A stretch of 64,000 nucleotides of DNA from assembly GCF_000515395.1 (NCBI RefSeq), contig NZ_KI911782.1:3160606-3224605 (forward strand). The letters run 5' to 3'. Numbering within the stretch: position 1 is the stretch's first letter; each line of letters starts with the position of its first letter. Source of the DNA: Jiangella gansuensis DSM 44835. GTDB lineage: Bacteria; Actinomycetota; Actinomycetes; Jiangellales; Jiangellaceae. The notes beneath the pieces were generated by a model. The model was not told the origin of the DNA, searched no databases, and saw nothing but the letters and a program-made list of their open reading frames with translations. Below are positions 54,211 through 63,130 of the stretch, piece after piece. A program made the position numbers and the translations under genes.

Positions 54211-55752
54211 ATGACTGGATCCCCACCGATCGTCGAGATGCACGGCATCTCCATCGCCTTCCCCGGCGTCAAGGCCCTGGACGGGGTGGACCTGCGCCTG
54301 TGGCCGGGTGAGGTGCACGCACTGATGGGCGAGAACGGCGCCGGGAAGTCGACCCTCATCAAGGCGCTCACCGGCGTCTACCAGATCGACGACGGCAAGA
54401 TCCTGATCGACGGACAGGACCTGCACCTCGGCGGCACGGCGGACGCGCAGGCGGCTGGGATCTCGACCGTCTACCAAGAGGTCAACCTCTGCACCAACCT
54501 GAGCATCGGTGAGAACGTCATGCTCGGACACGAGGTCCGCGGCCGGTTCGGCATCGACTGGAAGAAGACCCATCGAGCCGCGACAGACGCGCTGGAGGCC
54601 CTCGGTCTCGGGCACCTCGATCCGAAGCGGCCGCTGTCGAGCCTGTCGCTCGCGGTGCAGCAGCTCGTCGCGATCAGCCGGGCCATGGTGCGGCGGGCGA
54701 AGGTGCTCATCCTCGACGAGCCGACGTCGAGCCTCGACGCGAACGAGGTCGAGAATCTCTTCACGGTGATGCGGAGCCTTCGCGACCAAGGGGTGGCGAT
54801 CCTCTTCGTCTCGCACTTCCTCGACCAGGTGTACGCGATCAGCGACCGGCTCACCGTGCTCAGGAACGGCAGGCACGAGGGCGAGTACCTCACGACGGAG
54901 CTCGACCGGGCGCAGCTGATCTCCACGATGATCGGCAAGGACATCGCGACGCTCCGGTCGCTCGCATCGAGCCGCCACCCGGCCGGGCGAGACTCAGGCG
55001 CGGGCGCCGTCCTCGCCGCGAAGGGCATCGCCCGGCGTGGCTCGATCGAACCGACGGACCTGGAACTGCACCGTGGCGAGGTCGTCGGGTTCGCGGGCCT
55101 GCTCGGATCGGGACGCACGGAACTCGCCCGGCTGCTCTACGGCGGCGACAAGCCGGAGGCCGGCGTGATCGAGGTGCACGGCAAGGAGGTCGCGATCAAC
55201 TCGCCCGCCACGGCCCTGGCGAACCGCATCGCGTTCTCCAGTGAGAACCGGCGCGACGAGGGCATCGTCAAGGACCTGACGGTCCGGGAGAACCTCATAC
55301 TCGCGATCCAGGCCAAGCGCGGGTGGGCTCGCCGGCTGCCGCGGAAGGAGCAGAACGAGCTCGTCGCCAAGTACCTCGAGGCGTTCGACGTGCGTCCGGC
55401 GGATCCCGAGCAGCTCATGCGGAACCTGTCGGGCGGCAACCAGCAGAAGGTGCTCCTGGGCCGCTGGCTGGCGACACAGCCGGACGTGCTCATCCTCGAC
55501 GAGCCGACCCGCGGCATCGACGTCGGGGCGAAGGCGGACATCCAGCAGGCGGTGGTGGAGCTCGCCGAGCAGGGCGTGAGCGTGGTCTTCATCTCCTCGG
55601 AGCTGGAGGAGGTCGTACGGCTGAGCGATCGCATCGTCGTGCTCAAGGACCACCGCGTCATCGCCGAACTCGAGAACGGTCCGAACGTCAGCGCGGAGAC
55701 GATCGTGTCGCTCATCGCCGACGAGGGCGCGCAGGAGGAGATCGAGGTATGA
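54211..55752 (+). CDS. Sugar ABC transporter ATPase with two nucleotide-binding domains (YtfR/RbsA-like)
   Basis: 513 residues from ATG 54211; no clear ribosome site. First domain: Walker A GENGAGKST, VYQEVNLCTNLSIGENVMLG, Walker B VLILDEPTSSLD. The signature is SLAVQQ rather than LSGGQ, common in this family. Second domain: LLGSGRTELARLLYG (degenerate Walker A), LSGGNQQKV, VLILDEPTRGIDVG. YQEVNLCTNLS is typical of YtfR. Powers the furanose importer. Confidence 0.92.
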   Translation: MTGSPPIVEMHGISIAFPGVKALDGVDLRLWPGEVHALMGENGAGKSTLIKALTGVYQIDDGKILIDGQDLHLGGTADAQAAGISTVYQEVNLCTNLSIGENVMLGHEVRGRFGIDWKKTHRAATDALEALGLGHLDPKRPLSSLSLAVQQLVAISRAMVRRAKVLILDEPTSSLDANEVENLFTVMRSLRDQGVAILFVSHFLDQVYAISDRLTVLRNGRHEGEYLTTELDRAQLISTMIGKDIATLRSLASSRHPAGRDSGAGAVLAAKGIARRGSIEPTDLELHRGEVVGFAGLLGSGRTELARLLYGGDKPEAGVIEVHGKEVAINSPATALANRIAFSSENRRDEGIVKDLTVRENLILAIQAKRGWARRLPRKEQNELVAKYLEAFDVRPADPEQLMRNLSGGNQQKVLLGRWLATQPDVLILDEPTRGIDVGAKADIQQAVVELAEQGVSVVFISSELEEVVRLSDRIVVLKDHRVIAELENGPNVSAETIVSLIADEGAQEEIEV

Positions 55753-56816
55753 GCAGCCCCACCACGTCGGCGAGGGCGCGGGCCAGCACAGTTCTGCGGG
55801 CTCCGTACTTCTGGGGGATCGTCGCGATCGTCCTGCTCCTCGCCATCAACACGATCCGCGACCCCGGGTATCTCGCCATCTCGGTGCATCCCTCGACGGG
55901 GAACCTCGCGGGCAACCTCATCGACATCCTGCGCGCCTCCGCGCCGATCCTCATGATCGCGGTCGGCATGGCGCTCGTCGTCGCCACTCGCGGGATCGAC
56001 CTCTCGGTCGGGTCCGTCATGGTGGTGGCGGGGGCGGTGTCGATGGAGTTCATGAGCGCGCAGCAGTCGAACTCCGCCGGCACCGCGCTGGTGGCGCTGC
56101 TGCTGGCGCTGGGCATCAGCGCGGGGCTGGGTGCCGTCAACGGCGTGCTGGTGTCGGTCGTCGGGCTGCAGCCCTTCATCAGCACGCTGGTGATGATGCT
56201 CGCGGGCCGTGGCATCGCCAAGGTCATCACCGGTGGCCAGAACACGACCGCGTCGAACGACTCGTTCCGCTGGATCGCCAACGGCTACGTCCTCGGCATC
56301 CCGGTCGTGTTCGTCATCGCCGTGCTCATCGTCGTCGCGGTCGCGCTGCTCGTGCGGCGCAGCGCCCTCGGGCTCATGATCGAGTCGATCGGCATGGACC
56401 CCCAAGCCGCCCGGCTGGCGGGCATCAATCGCAGGGCGCTGTTGCTGACGGCGTACATCACCAGCGGTCTCCTCGCGGGCATCGCCGGCGTCTTCGCCAC
56501 CGCGACCGTCATGACGGTGGACGTGTCGCAGACCGGCTATCAACTGGAGCTCGACGCGATCCTGGCGGTCGTCGTCGGTGGTACGTCACTGGCCGGCGGC
56601 AAGTTCTCGATCGCGGGCGCGGCCGTCGGCGCGTTCCTCATCGCGACGCTCGACAAGACCGTGGTCTTCCTCGGCATCTCGTCGTCGGCGACGCCGGCGT
56701 TCAAGGCCGCCGTCATCGTCATCGTCTGCTTGCTCCAGTCCGAGCGCGTCCGCGCTCAGATCCCGAAACTCCGCATCGTGCCTCGGCGGGCACCGAAGGA
56801 GGTCGCCTCCGCATGA
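55749..56816 (+). CDS. Sugar ABC permease, YtfT-like
   Basis: 355 residues, ATGA overlap with the ATPase. RbsC-type permease: 8-10 membrane segments, MALVVATRGIDLSVGSVM, GLQPFISTLVMMLAGRGIAK, and AILAVVVGGTSLAGGKFSI. The pattern GGQNTTA and FLGISS fits YtfT. One half of the channel. Confidence 0.9.
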   Translation: MSSPTTSARARASTVLRAPYFWGIVAIVLLLAINTIRDPGYLAISVHPSTGNLAGNLIDILRASAPILMIAVGMALVVATRGIDLSVGSVMVVAGAVSMEFMSAQQSNSAGTALVALLLALGISAGLGAVNGVLVSVVGLQPFISTLVMMLAGRGIAKVITGGQNTTASNDSFRWIANGYVLGIPVVFVIAVLIVVAVALLVRRSALGLMIESIGMDPQAARLAGINRRALLLTAYITSGLLAGIAGVFATATVMTVDVSQTGYQLELDAILAVVVGGTSLAGGKFSIAGAAVGAFLIATLDKTVVFLGISSSATPAFKAAVIVIVCLLQSERVRAQIPKLRIVPRRAPKEVASA

Positions 56817-57853
56817 GCGCCATGCAAACGAAAACCCCACCGGCGCAGCCGCGCGGCGTAGCGCGCACGCTGGCAGCGGTGCAGCGCAAGGGCTACATGC
56901 AGGCGCTCCCGACCGTCGCCGCACTCGTGATCTTCCTCGGGATGCTCGTCTACGGCGAGATCGCGTACGGGCGCATCGTGCAGTTCAACACCCTCTCGAA
57001 TCTGCTCGTCAACAACGCGCACCTGGTGATCCTCGCGGTCGGGCTGACCTTCGTGATTTTGACCGGCGGCATCGACCTCTCGGTCGGCGCCGTCATCGCG
57101 TTCAGCAGCGTCGTGGGCGTGCTTCTCGTGAACGCGGGATGGAACCCCTGGCTGGTCGTCGCCGCCATGGTCGCCATCGGCTCGGCCTTCGGGCTCGTGT
57201 CCGGTGTGCTGGTCCAGTACTTCGGCGTGCAGCCCTTCATCGCCACGCTGGCGATGATGTTCCTGGGCCGGGGGCTGGCCTCGATCCTCAGCACCCAGCC
57301 GGAACGGCTCGCGGATGACTCCGGGTTCCGCTCGTTGGGCACGACCTGGAAGATCGTCGATGGCCCGAAGGTCAACGACCTCGTGATCAGTCCCGGTGTG
57401 GTGGCTGCGGTCGTCGTGGTTCTCGTCGGTCTCTTCCTGTTGCACCGCACGCGATTCGGACGCACCGTGTACGCCATCGGCGGCTCGGAGCAATCGGCGT
57501 CGCTCATGGGGCTCCCCGTGCCGCGGACGAAGGTCTGGGTCTATGTCATCAGCGGCACGCTGGCGGGGGTGGCCGCCGTCGTCTACACCGCCCGGCTCGG
57601 GATCGCCCAGAACATCACCGGTATCGGCTGGGAGCTCGACGCCATCGCGGCGGTCGTGATCGGTGGCACGCTCCTCACCGGTGGCGCCGGCTTCGTGCTG
57701 GGCTCGGTGGTCGGCGCGCTCGTGCTCGGGCTCATGACCGTGCTCATCACGAGGGACGGCGGGATTCCGCCGGAGACGACGACGATCATCACCGGCGGCA
57801 TCCTCTTCGTCTTCGTGCTGCTGCAACGCACCGTGGTGCGACAACGACGGTAG
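56813..57853 (+). CDS. Sugar ABC permease, YjfF-like
   Basis: 346 residues, ATGA overlap. RbsC fold with LTFVILTGGIDLSVGAVIAF, GVQPFIATLAMMFLGRGLAS and AAVVIGGTLLTGGAGFVLGS. The pairing of two different RbsC-type permeases is characteristic of the YtfQRT-YjfF furanose system. Confidence 0.9.
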   Translation: MSAMQTKTPPAQPRGVARTLAAVQRKGYMQALPTVAALVIFLGMLVYGEIAYGRIVQFNTLSNLLVNNAHLVILAVGLTFVILTGGIDLSVGAVIAFSSVVGVLLVNAGWNPWLVVAAMVAIGSAFGLVSGVLVQYFGVQPFIATLAMMFLGRGLASILSTQPERLADDSGFRSLGTTWKIVDGPKVNDLVISPGVVAAVVVVLVGLFLLHRTRFGRTVYAIGGSEQSASLMGLPVPRTKVWVYVISGTLAGVAAVVYTARLGIAQNITGIGWELDAIAAVVIGGTLLTGGAGFVLGSVVGALVLGLMTVLITRDGGIPPETTTIITGGILFVFVLLQRTVVRQRR

Positions 57854-57900
57854 CCCGCCACCGCGTGACCACCCCGGAAAGGAGTGATGCCAGCTCACCG

Positions 57901-57929
57901 TGTGAGCGCTCACATGCTGTGCCGGCACA
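57901..57929 (+). promoter_or_regulatory. LacI-type operator upstream of the GH127 gene
   Basis: TGTGAGCGCTCACA (57901-57914) is a perfect 14-bp palindrome of LacI-family type, closely similar to the site at 52914-52927. A second palindrome TGTGCCGGCACA follows at 57918-57929. Together they imply repression of the hydrolase by the regulator of the importer. Confidence 0.65.
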
Positions 57930-57980
57930 ACACGACGCGTTTCCAACGAGGGCCGAGCTCGAGCGAAGGGAAGTCAGACC

Positions 57981-60900
57981 ATGACCACGTCCGAGAAGCC
58001 AGGAGTGAGCCGCCGCACGTTCGTGCGCGCCTCCGCCATCGGGGTCGCGGTGGCCGCGACAGGCAAGGCACTACCGGCGGCCGCGGCGCAGACCACCGCC
58101 GCGGCGGACGCCGAGGCACTGGCGGAAATCCCGTACGTCGGTGCGGGAAGCAACACCGCCGTCCGGCCGTTCTGGCCGCACGACATCAGGATCGGCTCCG
58201 GGCTGCTGCAGGAGAAGCGCGACCGGATGAAGGCGTTCCTGCAGTCGTTCGACGAACGCCGCTTCCTCATTCTCTTCAACAACCAGGCCGGCCGGCCCAA
58301 CCCCCCGGGCCTGCAGGTGCCCGGAGGCTGGGAGAACGGTGGCCTGCTGAGCGGACACTGGGCCGGCCACTACCTGACAGCTCTCGCCCAGGCGTACGCG
58401 GACGAGGGCGAGCAGGTCTTCAAGGACAAGCTCGACTGGATGGTGGACGAGCTCGCCGAGTGCCAGGCAGCCATCACCGCCCGGATCGGCGGTGGCGGCG
58501 GTACGGACCCGGACCCCGAGCAGCCTGCCATCGGCCGCGTCGAGGGACGATTCGGCAGGGCGCTGAAGCTCAACGGCACGAGCAACGCACAGCACGTGCG
58601 CCTGCCGCAGGAGGCCGTCTCCCAGCTCACCGACTTCACCATCGCGACCTGGGTCAACCTCGCCGCGGCGCAGAACTGGTCGAGGGTGTTCGACTTCGGG
58701 TCGAGCACGACCGTCAACATGTTCCTCACCGCCCGCTCCGGCGTCTCCGGCAACGCGCCCCGGTTCGCCATCACCACCAGCGGCAGCGGCGGTGAGCAGC
58801 AGATCAACGGCACGTCAGCCGTCCCGACCGGCCAGTGGGTGCACCTCGCCGTCACCCTCGCGGGCGGCGTGGGCACGCTGTACGTCAACGGCGCCGTTGC
58901 CGGCACCAACACGGCCATGACGCTCAACCCGTCGGACCTCGGCGTGCCGGGCAACGTCTGGATCGGCCGGTCCCAGTACGGCGACCCGTACCTGGACGCG
59001 TCGATCGACGAGTTCCACATCTTCGACCGCGCCCTCGGTGCGGCGGAGGTGCAGTCGCTTCTCGACGCCCCGGCCGGAACGACCGGTGGCGGGAACATCG
59101 CCTGGTACCGGTTCGACGAAGAGAACGGCGCAACCCTGCTCGACTCGTCGTCGAACGGCCGCTCGGCCGGCGTCGTGCCCGTCTCGAGCGGCGGCGAGGA
59201 ACTCTGGACGCCGACCTACCCCGGCTATCTGGGCGCCATCCCGGAAGACGCCGTGATCCGGTTGGCGCCCCCGCGGTTCGCCGTCTACGGCGGCAACCTG
59301 GAGACCAACGTCTGGGCGCCGTGGTACACCCAGCACAAGATCATGCGGGGCCTGCTGGACGCCTACCTGCTGACCGGCAACGCGAAGGCTCTCGACATCG
59401 TCGTCAAGATGGCGGAATGGTCGCACCTCGCCCTGACCGTCGGCGACAAGAACCACCCGCAGTACGAGGGCCCGATCACCCGGGACGACCTCAACTACAT
59501 GTGGGACACCTACATCGCCGGGGAGTACGGCGGCGCCAACGAGGTGTTCCCGGAGATCTACGCCCTGACAGGTGACTCCAAGCACCTCGAGACGGCGAAG
59601 TTCTTCGACAACCGGGAGTCGCTCTTCGACGCCACCGTCGAGGACCGCGACATCCTCGTGGTGACCGACCCCGCCAGCCATGGCCGGCGCCGGCCCGCCC
59701 GGTTGCACGCCAACCAGCACGTGCCCAATTTCACCGGCTACCTGCGGATCTACGAGCAGACCGGCGAGGCGGACTACCTCCAGGCGGCGAAGAACTTCTA
59801 CGGCATGGTCGTCCCCCATCGCACGTTCGCCAACGGGGGCACCAGCGGCAACTATCCCGGTTCCAACAACAACATCGAGATGTTCCAGAACCGGGACAAC
59901 ATCGCCAACGCGATCGCCCAGGGCGGCGCGGAGACGTGCACCACCTACAACGTGGCCAAGCTGGCTCGCAACCTCTTCTTCCACACCGAAGACCCGGCGT
60001 ACATGGACTACTACGAGCGGGCGATCTTCAACCAGATCGCCGGATCGAGAGCCGACACGACCACCACCAGCAACCCGCAGGTGACCTACTTCCAGCCGCT
60101 GACACCGGGTGCGAACAAGGGCTACGGCAACACCGGTACCTGCTGCGGCGGAACCGGGTTGGAGAACCACACGAAGTACGAGGAAAGCGTGTACTTCAAG
60201 TCCGCCGACGGCTCCGCGCTCTGGGTCAACCTGTTCGTGCCGTCAACGCTGACCTGGGAGGAGAAGGGCCTGGTCGTCTCTCAGGAGACGGCGTTCCCGC
60301 GCGAGCAGAGCACCCGGATCACCATCCAGAGCGGCGGTGGCCTGTTCGACCTCAAGCTGCGGGTGCCGGCCTGGGCCGTGAGCGGGTTCACGGTGCGGGT
60401 CAACGGTCGTCCGGCGCCGATGCGGGCGGCCGACCCGGGCACGTACGCGACCCTGCGCCGCACCTGGCGCCCCGGCGATGTCGTCGACGTGTCGATGCCG
60501 TTCAGCATCCGGATCGAGCGCGCCATCGACCGGCCGGACACCCAGGCCATCTTCTGGGGACCGTTGCTCATGCCGATCCTCGGCAACCCCGGTGGCGGCA
60601 GCTACCGCGAGCTGACGCTGTACAGGTACCTCAAGCGGGACGGCGACTACTCGCGCGCGGCCATCACCCCGGCCGGTACGAGCGGGGCAGGGGACCAGCT
60701 CTTCACCACGCACGGGTTCACCCTGCGTCCGTGGTACGTCGGCGACACCCAGGCGCACTCGGCGTACTTCCGCCGGGTGGAGCCGCAGATCGTGTTCGGG
60801 ACCATCGACTCCGGCGTGCCCAACGTGAAGCGCAACGACGGGCTCCCCAACTACGACGTCCCCGTCCAGGGCGTCCCGTCGCCGGGTACGGACGGTCCGA

Positions 60901-61070
60901 CCTTCCTCGACGTGGTCTGGGACAACGCGCCGTTCGCGACGCACGGAGCGTTCGTGTCCACGGTGGCCCGGACGGCCGAGGAGTTCGTGGCGGCAGGGCT
61001 GCTGACCCGTGAGCAGAAGGACACGGTGGTCGCCTCCGCCGCGAGTGCGAAGGACGAGCTGGCACCCTGA
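57981..61070 (+). CDS. Secreted GH127-type beta-L-arabinofuranosidase with inserted LamG domain
   Basis: 1029 residues, AAGGGAAG before ATG. Tat signal SRRTFVRASA. The GH127 catalytic domain is in two pieces: about 50-170 (GGLLSGHWAGHYLTALAQAY) and about 405-1000, interrupted by a LamG-like concanavalin domain (about 180-400). The zinc site of GH127 is present: E651 and C653 (GGAETCTTYN) and C721-C722 (TCCGGTGLENHTKYEES), the first Cys of the pair being the expected nucleophile. It would release L-arabinofuranose outside the cell for the adjacent importer. Preceded by LacI-type operators. Confidence 0.88.
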   Translation: MTTSEKPGVSRRTFVRASAIGVAVAATGKALPAAAAQTTAAADAEALAEIPYVGAGSNTAVRPFWPHDIRIGSGLLQEKRDRMKAFLQSFDERRFLILFNNQAGRPNPPGLQVPGGWENGGLLSGHWAGHYLTALAQAYADEGEQVFKDKLDWMVDELAECQAAITARIGGGGGTDPDPEQPAIGRVEGRFGRALKLNGTSNAQHVRLPQEAVSQLTDFTIATWVNLAAAQNWSRVFDFGSSTTVNMFLTARSGVSGNAPRFAITTSGSGGEQQINGTSAVPTGQWVHLAVTLAGGVGTLYVNGAVAGTNTAMTLNPSDLGVPGNVWIGRSQYGDPYLDASIDEFHIFDRALGAAEVQSLLDAPAGTTGGGNIAWYRFDEENGATLLDSSSNGRSAGVVPVSSGGEELWTPTYPGYLGAIPEDAVIRLAPPRFAVYGGNLETNVWAPWYTQHKIMRGLLDAYLLTGNAKALDIVVKMAEWSHLALTVGDKNHPQYEGPITRDDLNYMWDTYIAGEYGGANEVFPEIYALTGDSKHLETAKFFDNRESLFDATVEDRDILVVTDPASHGRRRPARLHANQHVPNFTGYLRIYEQTGEADYLQAAKNFYGMVVPHRTFANGGTSGNYPGSNNNIEMFQNRDNIANAIAQGGAETCTTYNVAKLARNLFFHTEDPAYMDYYERAIFNQIAGSRADTTTTSNPQVTYFQPLTPGANKGYGNTGTCCGGTGLENHTKYEESVYFKSADGSALWVNLFVPSTLTWEEKGLVVSQETAFPREQSTRITIQSGGGLFDLKLRVPAWAVSGFTVRVNGRPAPMRAADPGTYATLRRTWRPGDVVDVSMPFSIRIERAIDRPDTQAIFWGPLLMPILGNPGGGSYRELTLYRYLKRDGDYSRAAITPAGTSGAGDQLFTTHGFTLRPWYVGDTQAHSAYFRRVEPQIVFGTIDSGVPNVKRNDGLPNYDVPVQGVPSPGTDGPTFLDVVWDNAPFATHGAFVSTVARTAEEFVAAGLLTREQKDTVVASAASAKDELAP

Positions 61071-61084
61071 GTCCGTTCGCCGGC

Positions 61085-61122
61085 GTGGAGCGTGCCGTGG
61101 CCCGGGTCGCGGCACGCTCCAC
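61085..61122 (+). terminator. Hairpin after the GH127 gene
   Basis: GTGGAGCGTGCC (61085-61096) pairs perfectly with 61111-61122, loop 14 nt. Probable terminator of the furanose unit. Confidence 0.6.
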
Positions 61123-61157
61123 AGCACGACTACAGATGACCTCATCGAAGGTGGCAC

Positions 61158-62348
61158 GTGACTGTCGACTTCAGGCCGTCGGAGTTGTGGGAGCCCGACA
61201 CCCGCCGCGACCCGCACGCGTTCTACGCGCGCGTGCGGGTCGCGGGCCGGCCGGTCCCGCAGTTCGACCCGGCCGGCAACCGGCTCTGGATCGTCGCGCG
61301 CTACGCCGACGTCCTCCACGGCCTCCAGCACCCGGCGATCGGGCACGAGCTGCCCGGACACCAGGTCGCGGGCCTGCCGGTCGCGCATCAGCCGAGCGAG
61401 GCGGAGCGGATCGCTGCCCGCCAGCTCATCCAACTGGACCCACCCGACCACACGCGGCTGCGCCGGCTCGTCAGCACCGCCTTCACGGCCCGGACGGTCG
61501 CCCGGCTCGAAACATGGATCGCCGGCGTCGCGGCCGACCTGGTCGCGCGGGCCTGCCGGCTGGGCCGCTTCGACGCCGTGGCGGACCTCGCCGATCCACT
61601 CCCGGTCAATGTCATCGCGCAGCTCGTGGGCGTCCCAGAGGAGGACCGGGCACGCTTCCGAGCGTGGTCGGCGACCATCGTCTCCGCGGCCGACCACGAC
61701 GGCTCGGCCACCCTGGCATTCGCTGCCTACATCGACGAGCTGGCCGCGCGCCGCAGGGCGGACCCCCAGGACGATCTGCTCTCGGAGCTCGTCGCGCTGG
61801 AGACCCAGGGCGACTCCCTCGATCGCGACGAGCTGGTCGCCATGGTGCAGCTGCTGCTCATCGCCGGACAGGAGACCACCGTCGACGTCATCGTCAACGG
61901 CATCCGGCTGCTGCTCACACATCCTGAACAGTGGCATGATCTCCTCGCCGACCCGTCGCTGGCGAGCGCGGTGGTCGAGGAGACCCTGCGCTTCCGCGGT
62001 CCGGTCGAGATCGTTCCACCGCGATACACCTTCCGCGACGTCGACATCGCGGGCGACACGATCCCGGCGTTCGAGCGCGTCGGGCTGTCCCTCTGGGGTG
62101 CCAACCGGGATCCCTCGGTCTTCTCCCACCCGGACACGTTCGACATCCACCGAACCGACGTCCGCCGGCACATCGCCTTCGGCCACGGGATCCACTTCTG
62201 CCTGGGCGCGGCCTTGGGCCGGCTCGAGGCCCGCATCATGCTGGACTGCATCGCCCGCGAGCTGCGCGACCTGCGGCTCGCGGTGGACCCGGCCGAACTG
62301 GACGCCTTCCGCCTGCACCACGGGGCCCTGCCGCTGCGGATCGCGTAG
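61158..62348 (+). CDS. Cytochrome P450 (second, unlinked to a redox partner)
   Basis: 396 residues from GTG 61158. I-helix AGQETTVD (Glu in place of the usual Asp before the Thr pair), ERR helix VEETLRF, and heme loop FGHGIHFCLGAALGR with Cys348. A complete class I P450; no ferredoxin or reductase gene is next to it, so it must borrow partners. Substrate unknown. Convergent with the GntR gene, 24 bp apart. Confidence 0.93.
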   Translation: MTVDFRPSELWEPDTRRDPHAFYARVRVAGRPVPQFDPAGNRLWIVARYADVLHGLQHPAIGHELPGHQVAGLPVAHQPSEAERIAARQLIQLDPPDHTRLRRLVSTAFTARTVARLETWIAGVAADLVARACRLGRFDAVADLADPLPVNVIAQLVGVPEEDRARFRAWSATIVSAADHDGSATLAFAAYIDELAARRRADPQDDLLSELVALETQGDSLDRDELVAMVQLLLIAGQETTVDVIVNGIRLLLTHPEQWHDLLADPSLASAVVEETLRFRGPVEIVPPRYTFRDVDIAGDTIPAFERVGLSLWGANRDPSVFSHPDTFDIHRTDVRRHIAFGHGIHFCLGAALGRLEARIMLDCIARELRDLRLAVDPAELDAFRLHHGALPLRIA

Positions 62349-62372
62349 GTTCGGCCGCCCGGCCCCGCTCGC

Positions 62373-63050
62373 CTACTCGGAGTCTCGGCCGGCCCACTCG
62401 CGCCGGATGTGGCCGATATGCGTGCGCATGAGGTCGCGCAGCTCCTCGGCCCGGCCGGCCTCGATGAGGTCGCACATCGTCTCGTGCTCCTGCGCGCTGG
62501 CGACCAGGCGGCCGGACGCGGCCAGCGCCGACAGCCCGTACAGCCGGGTCTGCGCGCGTAGCTCCTCGACGATGCGCACCAGGCGCTGGTTGCCCGAGGC
62601 GCCCAGCAGCCGAACGTGGAACTCGCGGTCGGCGTTGACGTAGTTGATCAGGTCGCTGCGCGCGGCGGCGTCGACGATGGCCGCGGACAGGTTGCGCAGC
62701 GCGGCCAGCTCCTTCTCGCTGATGAGCGTGACCGCCTGCGCGGCGATGGGCGGTTCGAGCAGCTCACGGATCTGCGTGATCTGGTCGAGGTCGCCCTCGG
62801 AGATGTCGGTGACCTTGAAGCCCTTGTTGCGGACGACCTCGACCAGGCCCTGCTTCACCAGGTCCAGCATGGCCTCGCGCACGGGGGTGGCCGAGATACC
62901 GAACCGCTCGGCCAGCCCTGGGGCGGAGTACAGCTCGCCGGGCTTCATCTCACCGGACACGATGGCGCCACGCAGGGCGTCCGCGACCTCTTCTCTGACG
63001 CTCATTCGCCGTGCGAAAGACGGCAGAGCCAACTGCCGTAGTTCAGCCAT
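62373..63050 (-). CDS. GntR family regulator (FadR subfamily, FCD domain)
   Basis: 225 residues from ATG 63050 (GGAAGG upstream). Winged helix at about 15-80 (VREEVADALRGAIVSGEMKP, APGLAERFGISATPVREAML) and an all-helical FCD domain with metal-type residues (NADREFHVRLL, EHETMCDLIEAG). Adjacent to a proline racemase-like gene on the same strand, so it probably controls hydroxyproline or related amino-acid use. Confidence 0.92.
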   Translation of the reverse strand: MAELRQLALPSFARRMSVREEVADALRGAIVSGEMKPGELYSAPGLAERFGISATPVREAMLDLVKQGLVEVVRNKGFKVTDISEGDLDQITQIRELLEPPIAAQAVTLISEKELAALRNLSAAIVDAAARSDLINYVNADREFHVRLLGASGNQRLVRIVEELRAQTRLYGLSALAASGRLVASAQEHETMCDLIEAGRAEELRDLMRTHIGHIRREWAGRDSE

Positions 63051-63130
63051 CCATGGTCCTTCCGATGAAGCACGGTGGCCGCACGTCGTAAGAGGCGCGC
63101 GCTCGTGCGTGATATCCCACCTGTTCAACC

